Assembly: GCF_024139115.2 (NCBI RefSeq)
Contig: NC_085140.1
Location: 464,569,401 to 464,633,400, forward strand
Direction of reading: 5' to 3'
Source: Armigeres subalbatus
Taxonomy: Eukaryota > Arthropoda > Insecta > Diptera > Culicidae
DNA length: 64,000 nt
Positions 10,707-21,702 of the stretch are shown piece after piece (the first letter of the stretch is position 1; each line of letters opens with the position of its first letter). Under the pieces are notes generated by a model, which worked only from the letters and a program-made list of their open reading frames with translations, had not been told where the DNA came from and ran no database searches. A program made the position numbers and the translations under genes.

Positions 10707-11620
10707 GGGGAGACTGGGTAGACTTGATCCCCTTTTCTGATTTCCGATGTATCACAACCAAAAATAAATAAACATACGCGATTTCCACACAGACTCTCTA
10801 AGAAATATAGCATTTAACTTTACTGATGTATGACAGTCCTTAAATTATTGTTGTTATTGATACACAATCGATTTTTTGGAGTGCTGTCAAAAATCGACTT
10901 TTAAAATATTCGGGGGAAATTGATTCCTCTCCAAGAACTTGCTTTGATAAAATTTGAAAGGTGCCCTCAGATTTTTTAAATATTTTCCCTTCAAAATACG
11001 CATAATTATCGAGTTGCTGTGCGTATACATGGACGATTTTTGTTATTGAATTTGATAGCACATGCAATTTTTAAATTTGGGGAGACTTGATCCCCTTTCT
11101 ATGGGATCTACGCAATAAATCATTTTTCCTGCCAACCCTTCATCAAATCCGTCAAATCTACAAAAAAATAAAAGCCTTAGAACAGATTTATATTTTTTTT
11201 AATTTTTTCGCAAAATTTTTGTATGGGTGACTAACGGGGGATCAAGTGTCCCCATATTGAGGCAATAACTTCAAATCCAAATATCCCAAAACTTTGATGG
11301 AATGTTGACATTTTCATCAGTTCAGATCAAAAAGCATATTCATGGATTGTTGCTGTGAAAAAACGAAAGACTTTGGGCATTGTTATGAAAAGTTGTTCAA
11401 ACTTTGCGTGGCCAATAAAAAAAATCTTTAGGAAGGTCAAAACATACAAACCGCCCTGCAGAATAAATAAGGTTGTCAATTCAAAAAATAACTCACCACA
11501 TAAAGGTCATTTGTCTAGAGAATCTATACTAAAAAATACGCTAGAACAAAACTACTTTAGTTCTCGAACAAACTGGGGGTGATCAAGTCTCCCCGGGGAT
11601 CAAGTCTGCCCACCTTCCCC
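10707..11620. mobile_element. TA-flanked MITE with reiterated CTTGATCCCC motif
   Basis: The left end GGGGAGACTGGGTAGACTTG and the right end are inverted repeats (the right end reads GGGGATCAAGTCTGCCCACC before TTCCCC). TA flanks both sides (10705-10706, 11621-11622), as in Tc1/mariner-type insertions. The terminal motif recurs inside at about 11079, 11238 and 11577-11600. The 75-aa ORF at 11355-11582 has no recognised transposase motif. A diverged relative is at 31810-32000. Confidence 0.82.
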
Positions 11621-11622
11621 TA

Positions 11623-12049
11623 CAGCGCAAAGCAAATTTGAATGCAAGCAATGCTAGTAACGCAAACAATGGCGCCAACTGGTTGCGGTCACTACCCATC
11701 TTTCACGTTAAAACATAAAAGAAAAATGTCTTTTTTCTTGTTGGAATGTGAAAGCGACCAATTAACGTGTTCGTCGTCGATATATTTTTATATTCCATTT
11801 TAATTCAAACTACTTATTTTAGAAATTTATATGCCACATCATTTCACTAAATTTACTAAATGATTCGTTCAGTAGGCATATATTAATGAAAATATTGTAA
11901 CTGTTTGTCCTGGTTATAATTGATGACCTTAAATCATTTACTTTTGCCATTATCAGCTTTTTTGAATTTTTGATTTGTCTGGAACGCTGATCTTTTTTCT
12001 TAGTTTCTTGTAAATATTTCTTATAAAAAGGAAACGTCAACATATTTTC
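11623..12049. other. No recognised gene
   Basis: AT-rich spacer between the MITE and the BEL/Pao remnant. No ORF or repeat that I can assign. Confidence 0.5.
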
Positions 12050-12062
12050 TATTTATATAATT

Positions 12063-12760
12063 CCAGAACGCCGTAGCTTGCAACGCCGCGAATGAAGGGA
12101 TCGAATTCAAGTTCATCCCAGCAAGGTCGCCGAACTTTGGCGGTCTGTGGGAAGCCGCCGTGAAGTGCTTCAAGAACGCTTTCAAGAAGGTCATCGGAAC
12201 CCGGACGCTGTTGTACGATGAAATGCAAACCGTGCTCACGCAGATCGAAGCTGTTTTGAACTCCAGACCCCTCACTCCGCTCAGTAACGATCCTGGAGAT
12301 TTCGAAGCGCTCACACCTGGGCATTTTCTGATACAGCGTCCACTAACTGCCATCGCTGAACCCGATCTGGACAATTTTCCAACCAACCGTCTCTCCGTCT
12401 GGCAAAGGGCGCAGGACTTTTCCCAGAAGCTGTGGAAAACGTGAACAACATTGTACCTTGCAACTGCACAAAGTGGACAAGCCAACGTGACAACATTTCC
12501 GTCGGTACTATGGTGCTGCTGATGGAAATGGAATTTGGGTCGTGTGACTGCCATTCTCCGTGACTCAGACGATAACATCCGTGTAGTAGACGTGCGCACT
12601 ACGAATGGGGTCTTCCGAAGAGCAATCTCGAAGATTTGCGTACTCCCTATACGGGACAATGCAAACTCAACCAGCGAAGAGGCATAACTCGCCTCCACCG
12701 GTGATGCTTCGGCACCCGCGGAGGTCCTTGTGGCCTCCGCACTCCAGTATGTTTTTGTTT
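12063..12760 (+). pseudogene. BEL/Pao retrotransposon pol, integrase C-terminal remnant
   Basis: The frame 12063-12444 carries the BEL/Pao integrase end: FKFIPARSPNFGGLWEAAVK, then LTQIEAVLNSRPLTPLS and FEALTPGHFLI, which are diagnostic of the family. After a stop at 12442 the downstream part (SVGTMVLL; VVDVRTTNGVFRRAISKI) is in other frames, up to about 12650. The catalytic core of the integrase and everything upstream are absent. It would have inserted element cDNA into the genome; this copy cannot. Confidence 0.9.
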
Positions 12761-13061
12761 TTTCATCAGTATTTCAAAAAGTTATCGGAATGTTTATACC
12801 CCATAGCCGCTATTCTACCTGTCCCGGGTCCCCGGGACAGTCGATCGTTCGGAGCCAACCCCATCAGTCCAAGACTCTTTCCATGAACCCCCAGTCCGAG
12901 GTACAAACGCATGTTGGTGATGGTAGTTGTGAGCGTCCTCAAGAAGTCCTGTCGAACTCTAGTTAGAGTAATCCGTTTGAGTCGGCCCCCGGCTCTATTT
13001 TGTTGCATGGCTAATTCGTCACATTTCGTCGAGGTATATCCTGACATCAATCACTGGTCCA
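12761..13061. other. No recognised gene (possible BEL/Pao 3' flank)
   Basis: Sequence between the pol remnant and the TIR-bounded satellite block. It contains a CCCGGGTCCCCGGG palindrome at about 12820-12835. Nothing else is assignable. Confidence 0.4.
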
Positions 13062-13588
13062 GCAGCCGAATTCCGGTCAAAAAATCTCTTGTAAGAAAAG
13101 AGATTCTCGAAGAGATTTTCAAAATTTTCTTATTTTGGAATTCCGACAAAAGTGTGGAAGAAATTTTTTGACAGATGAAAAAGAAAACGAGAATTTAAAT
13201 TTCTTCCAACTTTAGGTGGGAGAAATTCGATAAGAGATTTTTCTGGGATGAAATTTTACGGTATAATTGAGTCTTCTCTTCCCATAATGAGTGCCAAATA
13301 ATGTGAAAAATGTTCTCGGTTCCCTGGGCATGCATCCATTACACCCAATTGCCACTTAAGATACATACTCATGCAATGACAAGCATAGAAAATCTTTCAA
13401 TAAATAACTGTGGAAATGCTAATAGAACGCTAATAGAAGAAGTTCAAAATCAGGCCAAGTTCCAGATGGAATGTAGAGCCATTGAGAAAGAAGAAGAATC
13501 GTGTTTGATTGATTATTTGATTAAACTTTTTCAAGACAAACATTCCAAAACATCCGAATTATTTAAATATCATAATACATATGTGCCT

Positions 13589-14055
13589 AAGCTAAAGCTA
13601 AGCTAAAGCTAAGCTAAAGCTAAGCTAAAGCTAAGCTAAAGCTAAAGTCAGTTAAGCTAAAGCTAGCTTAAAGCTAAGCTAAAGCTAAGCTTAAAGCTAA
13701 GCTAAGTTAAGCTAAAGCTGGTTAAGCTAAAGCTAAGCTAAAGTTAAGCTAAAGTTGTTAAAGCTAGCTAAAGCTTAAGCTAAAGTTAAGCTAAAGTTAA
13801 GCTAAGCTAAGCTAAGCTAAAGCTAAGCTTAAAGCTAAGCTAAAGCTAAAGCTAAGCTAAAGTTAAGCTAAAGCTAAGCTAAAAGCTGCTTAAAGCTAAG
13901 CTAAAGCTAAGCTAAAGCTAAGCTAAAGCTGGGTGGGGGCTGAGTGCCAGCTGTTAAGCCAAGTTGCTTGGGCTAAAGCTGTGGGAACAGTTGGCGGGCT
14001 GGGGCTGGGCCGGGGTGGGTTTAAAGCTAAGCTAAAGTTGGGAAGCAGGGAGTTA
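13589..14055. repeat. AT-rich left shoulder of satellite (GCTAAGCTAAA)n
   Basis: Almost uninterrupted alternation of GCTAA and GCTAAA, i.e. an 11-bp unit, with occasional GTTAAGC and GCTTAAAGC variants. GC-rich variants start to appear after about 13930 (GCTGGGTGGGGGCTGAG). Confidence 0.95.
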
Positions 14056-17000
14056 AGCTAAAGCTGGGGTGAAAGCTGGGAACAGCCTGCCCAGCCTGGG
14101 AGCCCTGGCCCTGCCTGGCTCCAGCTCACCTGCCTGAACAGGCCTCCCAGCCTGCCTGCCCCAGCCCCCGTCTCAGCTCAGCCTGCCAGACAGGCTCCAG
14201 CCAGGCTCAGGTGAACCCGCCTCAGCCTGGGCCCTGCGCCTGGCCTGCCCAGCCTCCAACAGGAACAGCTCCGGAGCCTGGCTCCCAGCCTCCGCCTCAG
14301 CTCCGCCAGCCTGTGCCCCTGCCCAGCCCTGCTCAGGGGCCTGCCTCCAGCCCGCCCAGCTGTCCCCAACAGCCCGTGGAACAGCCCGCCTCAGCCTGAC
14401 AGGGGTGGGGCCTGGCCCGTGCCCAGACCTCCTGCCTGCTCAGCTCCAGCCTGGCTCAGCCTGGGCAGGGAACAGCCTCAGGGCTGCCTCAGGAGTGCTG
14501 GAGATTTGGGGCTGAGCCTGGGCTCACAGGGGCCTGCCTGGGTCAGCCTCCGCTCAGCCAGCTCACCAGCCTGCCAGTGCCTGGGCTCAGCCTGGGGCTC
14601 AGCCTGGGCTCAGCCTGCCTGTGGAGCCTCACCAGCCTGCTCAGCCTGGGGCTCAGCCTGCTCAGCCTGCCTGCCAAGCCTGCCTCAGCCTGCCTGCCCA
14701 GCTGAGCTCTGCTCAAAGCTCTGCCTCGTGCCTGCCTGTGCCTGCCAGCTTCTGGGGCTCTGCTCACGGGTGCTCCCAGCCTGGCACCAGCCCAGCCCCA
14801 GTGTGAGACACCTGTGCCCCACCAGCCCTGGCCCCGCCCCAGCTGGGCCCAGCCCCAGTGGGCCAACAGCCCCGTGCAGACCCCGAGACTGGGGTGGAAC
14901 AGCCTGCCATTCCCAGCCCCACCTGGCCCCAGCCCGTCAGCCCCAGGGAACTCAGCCCTGGCCCGTGCCCTGGCCCCAGTGAAGCCCAGCTCAGCCTGCC
15001 TGCCTCCGTCAGACGCGCCTGCCTCAGCCCGGGGCCCCAGACCCGGGCTCAGCTCACCAGCCCGCCTGCAGCCTGGGCCTCAGCCCTGGGAACAGGAACA
15101 GCCTGCCTGGGAACACTGCGCCCGCCCGGCGCCCAGCCTGCCTCCTGGCTCCAAAGCCTGCCCGCCCCCAGCCCGCCTGGGAACAGAACAGGGCCTGGCC
15201 TGCTCAGCTCAGCCTGGCTCAGCCTGGCCAGCCTGGAGACTCAGCCTGGGGCCTGGGCTGCAGCCTCAGCCCTGGGGCCTGGTGCCCCAGCTCAGTGCCC
15301 AGGGGCCTGGGCTCAGCTCGCTCAGCCTCTGCCTCAGGCCTGGCCTCGGGGCCTGGGCTCAAGCCTGCTCAGCCTGCTCAGCCTGCTCAGCTGCCTGCCT
15401 CAGGTCAGCCTGGGCCCTGGAAGCTCCGTCAGCCTGGCTCACCAGCCTGCTCAGCCTGTGCCCCTGGTCAGCCTGCTCAGCCCGTCTGGAGGCCAAGCTG
15501 GGGTGGAGGCCCAGCCTGGCGGAGGCAATTTGGCCTCCAGCCTGCCTTCAGCTCAAAACAGCTCAGCCTGGGCTGAGCCTGGCTCAGTCGTCAAAGTCTG
15601 GGAGACGGGAGGTGGGGAACAGCCTGGGCTCAGCCTGCTCAAAGCTTCAAAGGGGTGCCTGCCCAGCCTGCTCAGCTCAGTGTCAGCTCACTGCGCCTCA
15701 AACCCAGCCTGGGCTCAAAGCCTGGCTCAGCCTGGTGGGGTGGTGAAAGCCTGGCTCAGCCTGCTCAGCTGTCAGAAGTCAGTTTCAGCCGCTCAGCCCT
15801 GCTTGTGTCAGCTCTCAAAGCCTGCCCCAGCTCGTTTCAGTTTCTCAACACCAGCCTGGGTTTCAAAGCTGTCAAAGCCACTGTTTGCTGGGTGGGGCTC
15901 AAATGTTTCAGCCTCAGCCAGCCGCTGGGGTCAAAGCCAGCCAGCCTGCTCAAAGCTCACTGCCTGCTCAAAGCTGGCTCAGTTGCTCAAAGCCTGGCTC
16001 AGCTCGGCTCAGCTGAACAGGAACAGCCGGGTCCTCAGTGCTGAACTGGGTCTGGCCTCCAGCTCCGCTCAGCCTGCTGGGAACAGACAGCCCCAGCCCT
16101 GCCTGGGTCCTGGCTCCCAGCCACCAGCTCCGTCTCAGGGTCTCAGCCCCAGCCCGTGCCCCAGCCCCACACCAGCCTGGTCAGGCTGAACTGGGGCCCA
16201 GCCCGGCTCAGCCCTGCTCAGCCTCAGGGCAGCCCGTGCCTCCGCTCAGGGTGGAACAGCTGGGGCTCCTGGAGGCCCTGGGGCTGGGGCCCGCCCTGCC
16301 TGGCTCACCAGCCCGCCCAGCCTGGCCTGCCTGGGAGGCTGAACAGCCTGGGCTCCCCAGCCCCAGGCTGCCCAGCCTCGGGCTCAGGTCTCCGGGCTCA
16401 GCCCTGCCTCAGCCTGCGGTCAGCTCACCTGCCCGGGCTGGAGGCTGCCTCCGCCTCAGCCTGGAGCTCCGTACCAGCCTGCTCAGGGGAGGCCTGAGGC
16501 CTGCCTCCGGCTCAGCTCCAGCCTGCCTGAGACCCGCCCCACATGGCCTCAGCCCCGCTGGGAACGGGGGCCTGGGCGGGTCCAGCCTAGCTCAGCCTGC
16601 CCCAGTCCCAGCCTGGGGTGCCTGCCAGATCCAGCCTGCTGCGTGCCCTGGCTCAGCCTGGCTCTGTGCCTCCAGTCTGCCCACCAGCTCCTGGGGAACG
16701 CTCAGCCTGCCTGGCCCGCCAGGGAGCCTGGCCCCAGCTCCTGGCCCAGCCCTGGGAACCAGCCCACCAGCGTGCAGCCCGCAGGGCTGGGCCTGGGGTG
16801 CTCAGGAACAGGCCCCGCCCGGGTAGCCCCTGCTCAGCCTCCGCTCCAGCCTCCGCCTCAGCCCTGGGGCCTCACAGGGAGCACAGGGCTGGGAGCCTGG
16901 TGGGGTGGGAGTGGGAGCTGCAGGGTGGTGGGGAGCCTGGGAACAGCTGGGCCTGGGTGCCAGCTGGGGTGGCTCAGCCTGGGGTCCAGCCCCTGGGCCT

Positions 17001-17090
17001 GTGCCAGGGGCTGGGCTGGGGCCCCGCCCAGCCTCAGCCCAGCCTGGGTGGAAAGCTAAAAGGCTCAAAGCTCCGCCTCAAAGCTAAGCT
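14056..17090. repeat. GC-rich satellite core (GCTCAGCCTGG)-like
   Basis: About 3 kb made of CAGCCTGG, GCTCAGCCTG, GCCTGCC, CCAGCCC and GGGAACAG words, much richer in GC than anything else in the window. Its commonest longer word, GCTCAGCCTGG, has the same length as the shoulder unit and agrees with it at 6 of 11 positions. Long open frames cross it in several phases (for example 14858-16189, 443 aa) only because the words contain no stop codons. They show no domain and overlap each other, so I call no gene. Confidence 0.9.
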
Positions 17091-18025
17091 CAGCCTAAAA
17101 GCTCAGCCTGCCTGCCTGCTCAGCCTGCTAAAAGCTAAGCTCAAAAACAAGCTAAAAATAGCCTGCTCAGCCTGGCTAAGCCTAAAGCCTGTAAAAGCTA
17201 GCTCAGCCTAAAAGCTCAGCCTAAAAGCCTCGTAAAGCCTGCCTCAGCTCGGGCTAAAGCTAAGCCTCAAAGCCAAGGTCAAAAGCTCAGCTAAAAGCTC
17301 AGCCTGCTCAGCTAGTAAAAGCTCTAGCTAGTAAACCAAAGCTAGCTAAAGCTAGCTTCAAACTGGCTGAAAACAAGCTAAGCCAAAGCTGAAATGAGAA
17401 GCTTGCTACAACTAAGCTACCACAGCTTGCCAAAGCTTGCTCAACGCTGCTAACAGCCTAGTTTAAACACAAAGCTAAAGCTCAAATGCTAATGGTTCGG
17501 TTCGGTGTTGTCACAGCCTAAGAAACTTAAAGCTGAAACTGTTGCTTAAAGCTAAGCTGAAGCTGGTTAAAGCTGCCAAAGCTAAAAGCTTTCAAAGCTA
17601 AAGCTACAAAGCTGTTAAAGCTAAAGCCAGTTAAGCTAAAGTTACTAAAGCTAAGCTAAAGCTACAAAAGCTAAGCTAAAGCTGTTTAAAGCCAAGCTAA
17701 AGCTGGCTAAAGCTATGCCTGAAAGCTAAAGCTTGAAGCTGGCTAAAGCTGGTTAAAGCTAAAGCTAAGCTAAGCTAAGCTTAAAGCTGTTAAGCTAAAA
17801 AGCTAGTTGGCTTAAAAGCTAAGCTAAAGCTATAGCTATAGCTTAAGCTAAAGCTAAGCTACAGCTAAGCTTGTAAAGCTGTTAAGCTATAGCTAAGCTA
17901 AAGCTAAGCTACAGTTGTTACAGCTGTTGTTGGTTAAGCCAAGGTTTAGCTACAGTTGCTAAGCTTAGTCACAGCTTGTTTAGCTTCACAGCTAAGCTAC
18001 AGCTAAGCTAAAGCTAAGCCAAATG
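17091..18025. repeat. Right shoulder of satellite, mixed then AT-rich
   Basis: A transition zone (17091-17330) mixes CTCAGCCTAAAAGC words, followed by (GCTAAAGCTAA)n with CTATAGC and CTACAGC variants. AAATGCTAATGGTTCGGT appears twice (about 17484 and 18020), suggesting a higher-order duplication at this end. Confidence 0.9.
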
Positions 18026-18429
18026 CTAATGGTTCGGTGTTTTCGAGGTAATGAAGTTGGAGCATTCGTTATTTTCAAACAGTTGGAAATAACAACAATG
18101 TTGCTGTTACTGCATATTTTCATCACTAGATTGTATATTTATCATGTTTACCCTTCATTATTTAGGTAACAATAAGCGAAAGCAAGTTTTATTTTCGATA
18201 TGAGGATGTTTTGAGCAATCGGTATGCAAATAATTGTCAAAAGACATCTAGTGGAAAATTTGTGAACCAATATTTTTCTTCGCAAGAAATTTTAGTTTTT
18301 TCTTTCTCTTCAGTCTATCGGAATACGGTATGAAGAGAAGAAATTTTTGAAAAGAGAAAGAGAATTTATAAATCTCTATTTACAAAGAAATTTTTCAATT
18401 TTTTCTTGAACCTTCGGAATTCGGCTGCA

Positions 18430-19164
18430 GAAGCTGCAGTTTTAATCGAAGTTTGGCCAACTCATCGCCAATTCTGTGGCAACCGGATCAGCTCCATGGC
18501 GCGGTATGAGCTCACCGCAACCGTCAGGATTCGACTTTGGTAACGTGATGTGGTCAATTTTCAACCCTTCCCAACCGTTGGACATCGTCACCGCCGCTGG
18601 TAGCGGCCGCGGAGGCCACGAGGGCCTCCGCTCCAGGCAAGTTGTTGTATTGTACATAAATCCAAGTGAAAAAGCACCCTCTCATTTTCAGCAACGTTTG
18701 ATGCCTATCCGTCGTCGTCGAGGACAACCGCAGACAACCAAGAGGACCTCCCACCAGCGATCGATACCCATCGTCCGTATCCACGAGGCAATCGACCACA
18801 CCCCCGAAGAAGCACTACCGTCATCCGTTTCACCGTCAGCAATCAAGTCGCAGATGTACCACAAGCAAGAACCATCGTGCCAAAGACTATTCCCTCCAGC
18901 CGTTTTGTGGACGGCATTCCCGAAGAACCAGCGAATCATCCCGAAATACAGTTCACCAATCGAAGCGCAATGCAACCGCCGTAGTTCAACAGAACAGGAA
19001 CCGTGTCGCTGCCACACCCCAACAGGAATCAGCAGCCCTCGATGCTTCATGAAGGAACATTGAAGAGTTCGTGAAAACTAGAATTAGAAGCATTATTTAG
19101 TTAATAGTAGTGAAGTTGAATTTGCTAGTTAAATTGAAAGCCGTAGGTTTCAAGGCGGCCGGCT
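18430..19164 (+). other. Unassigned segment, possible BEL/Pao 3' region
   Basis: The 195-aa frame (18476-19063) is Arg/Ser/Pro-rich without a motif I recognise. The segment ends in GGTTTCAAGGCGGCCGGC, which looks like the polypurine region before an LTR in BEL/Pao elements. Together with the integrase remnant at 12063 this suggests the satellite block split a BEL/Pao copy. This is inference. Confidence 0.35.
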
Positions 19165-19362
19165 ATGATCGTGCCAAAATGTAATGGTTTATATTTTGTA
19201 TTTATGTTGCGAAAGCCACCCTAGCGCATGGTTACTCACTCTCGCTGTTTCCATATCAGCCGGTCACATCGTACCGTATATCACTACACGGATAATCTCG
19301 GAAACTCATTAATGAGTAAAAAAAGTCCCCATTTTAAGTTGTGGTATGTAAATGTCAAAAAA
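19165..19362 (+). repeat. 198-bp direct duplication, left copy
   Basis: Essentially identical to 23174-23371. It starts ATGATCGTGCCAAAATGT (candidate LTR start, TGATCGTGCC) and includes the first ~75 bp of the TIR element that is complete at 23296-24293. The duplication is therefore younger than that TIR-element insertion. Confidence 0.9.
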
Positions 19363-19767
19363 ATTTTTCGGCTGTTCGGCCACATTGAGAGTTGACGTAA
19401 AGTCAATGTCAACTTCTCTCCACGAACAGCCTAGATAGCCGTGTGGTGTCGGCAGCTGGTTATCTGGCTAAGAATAACATTACGGATTGCCTGTTCCAGT
19501 GGTAAAAGTCCACCATACAGGTGACCCCTAATTCTTGGTGTGATGCGGCTTTATGCTTACCGTGCCTACGAATGAATGGTTAGGGGGGTCTAATAAGAAC
19601 CTAACCGCAAACGGAGCCTGTGAAGCACCAGGGCCCCCTTCACAGTATTTTAGCCCTCGCTGCGCTAACCGGAGCTATGGCGTAGTTGACTTTTTACTTC
19701 TCAGAGATAATCGGCTACTCTTATTCAACTTCATCATGAGGTTAAATAAGAGTAGGGTTATGAATAT

Positions 19768-20093
19768 TAGACCTCTTCATGTTTTCAAATAGTATCAAAA
19801 ATTCAACCGGTCAGCCAAGAATCACAATTCTTATGCTAAAATAAGTCTCCTGTCAAATTTTCAGCTAATTCGGATAAAATTTCGAGGTGGCTCAAGTTGA
19901 TTTAGTGTTTTTGGGCTATTTTCAATTTTGGAAATAAATTTAACAAGAGATATCTCTAAATCGACTTGAGCCACCTCGAAATTTTATCCGAATTAGCTAA
20001 ACATTTGACAGGAGACTTATTTTAGCATAAGAATTGTGATTCTTGGCTGACCGGTTGAATTTTTGATACTTTTTGAAAACTTGAAGAGGTCTA
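19768..20093. mobile_element. Foldback MITE with long TIRs and 8-bp TSD
   Basis: The two ~135-bp arms are nearly perfect inverted repeats (outer end TAGACCTCTTCA) with only a short spacer. The 8-bp TSD ATGAATAT is at 19760-19767 and 20094-20101. The empty site is preserved in R copy 1 (about 251-262 on the minus strand). An 8-bp TSD fits hAT-type transposition. No coding capacity. Confidence 0.93.
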
Positions 20094-20101
20094 ATGAATA
20101 T

Positions 20102-20698
20102 GTGTTTTAATTAGTGTTCAACAAATTGTCACCTATATGGATTCGCATTATGCGTTTTATACAATGTGCTTTGTGTATGTTACCTATATGGATTCGCATT
20201 ATGCTTTTTTTCACAGTGTACTCTGTGTCTCGTCCTTGACGTTTGGCTTCGGCTACTCTTGTTCAATCTCAACGTGAGGTTAAATAAGAGTGGGGTTATG
20301 AATAAGTGTTTCACTTAGTTTTCAACAAATTGTCACCTATATGGATTCGCATTATGCAATTTTCACAGTGTACTCTGTGTCTCGTCTTTGACGTTCGGCT
20401 TTGGCTACTCTTGTTCATCCTCAACGTGAGTGTGGGGTTATGAATATGTGTTTTACTTAGTTTTTCAACAAACTTCCACCTATATGGATTCGCATCACGC
20501 ATTTTTTTTTTTTTTTTACAATGCACTTTGTGTGTGTCACCTATATGGATTCACATTATGCGCTTTTCACAGTGTACTCTGTGTTTCGTCTTTGACGTTC
20601 GGCTTCAGCTACTCTTGTTTAATCTCAACTTGAGGTTGAATAATGGTGGGATTATGAATATGTTTTTTCACTTAGTTTTTTCAACAAATTTTCACCTA
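20102..20698 (+). repeat. Tandem tail repeat of R, left part
   Basis: Units of ~160-175 bp contain CACCTATATGGATTCGCATT, CACAGTGTACTCTGTG, CGTCTTTGACGTTCGGCTTC and TCAATCTCAACGTGAGG. Individual units are rearranged or partly lost, so the array is irregular. Confidence 0.85.
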
Positions 20699-20862
20699 TA
20701 GAGTAGAGTGGGGCAAGAGTGCGCGTGGGGTAAGAGTACGTTTTCGATTTTTTGAAGTAATAAAAAAAGATAAACTAGCAGCACTGCATCAGTTTGACTG
20801 GTATTCTGGCCAACTATTATCATGTGTAATTGTAAACGATTTGAATAAACAACAAGGGAGAT

Positions 20863-21240
20863 ATGGAGTTAGATAACTTTTTGGTCATTTTGCTAAAAAT
20901 AATTGGATTTCCGCAACTAGTATTTCATTACCATATATACGTTCAATCAGGTGAACATTATACCATTTCGATAACCTATTGTATAGAGTACTTTATGGTA
21001 CAGAACACCAATCCGGTTGGTTTTCCAAGAAGTCAAAACCATTACTTGAATATTTTTTTGGGACTGTGGGGTAAAAGTACGCAGGAACCGGTGGGGCAAG
21101 AGTACGCATATGAATCTTCAAGTTATGATGTCAAACCCGTATCTCCGGCCGAAATAAGACTTCTTCCAAAGCGTAAAGATCCACAACTAAGAAAAAAGGG
21201 GCAGAATTTGAAATTATCACAAGTTTTTAGGATATATTGA
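20863..21240 (+). pseudogene. Transposase C-terminal scrap (pogo/Tigger-like)
   Basis: The frame ends with SSSYDVKPVSPAEIRLLPKRKDPQLRKKG, recognisable from the VSPAEIRPLPK..RKKG-type tail that follows the DDE catalytic domain in pogo/jerky-like transposases. No catalytic residues remain. The first ~65 residues are not recognisable. Confidence 0.55.
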
Positions 21241-21371
21241 ATTAATTTGGTGTTAGAAAGGACTTAGCGAACAAAGCACTGAAGCGAAATAATGAAAGTG
21301 TATTAGGACTTGTTGTAGGTGTACAACATAGTACGAAAACACAATTTCATCTAAATGATAATTTCATTTTG
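21060..21371 (+). repeat. Internal direct repeat, copy 1
   Basis: About 310 bp starting GGGACTGTGGGGTAAAAGTA, repeated with a period of 332 bp at 21392-21702 and separated by a 20-bp linker. It carries the transposase scrap. The copies are essentially identical, so the duplication is recent. Confidence 0.92.
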
Positions 21372-21391
21372 GGACGTCAACTACGCCATTT

Positions 21392-21702
21392 GGGACTGTG
21401 GGGTAAAAGTACGCAGGAACCGGTGGGGCAAGAGTACGCATATGAATCTTCAAGTTATGATGTCAAACCCGTATCTCCGGCCGAAATAAGACTTCTTCCA
21501 AAGCGTAAAGATCCACAACTAAGAAAAAAGGGGCAGAATTTGAAATTATCACAAGTTTTTAGGATATATTGAATTAATTTGGTGTTAGAAAGGACTTAGC
21601 GAACAAAGCACTGAAGCGAAATAATGAAAGTGTATTAGGACTTGTTGTAGGTGTACAACATAGTACGAAAACACAATTTCATCTAAATGATAATTTCATT
21701 TA
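21392..21702 (+). repeat. Internal direct repeat, copy 2
   Basis: Second copy of the 310-bp unit of 21060-21371, again encoding the VSPAEIRLLPKRK scrap (frame 21369-21572). Confidence 0.92.

Larger units (their letters stand above)
13062..18429. mobile_element. TIR-bounded block carrying the 11-bp satellite
   Basis: The left end GCAGCCGAATTCCGG (13062) matches the reverse complement of the right end CCTTCGGAATTCGGCTGC (ending 18429). Inside both ends are related A/T-rich stretches with repeated AGAGATTT/AAGAAATTTTT motifs in opposite orientation (13085-13260 and 18285-18410). This looks like a foldback or MITE-type element whose middle expanded into a satellite. I could not define a convincing target-site duplication, so the element call is tentative. 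Confidence 0.55.

Noticed and set aside
8343..10707. Small ORFs (64-155 aa) between the LINE pair and the MITE
   Set aside because: No motif, no codon pattern or conservation visible; consistent with chance ORFs in AT-rich DNA.
14814..16826. Long overlapping plus-strand ORFs (310, 443 and 262 aa)
   Set aside because: They lie in the GC-rich satellite core, several phases are open at once, composition is Pro/Ala/Gln/Ser from the repeat words, and no domain is present.
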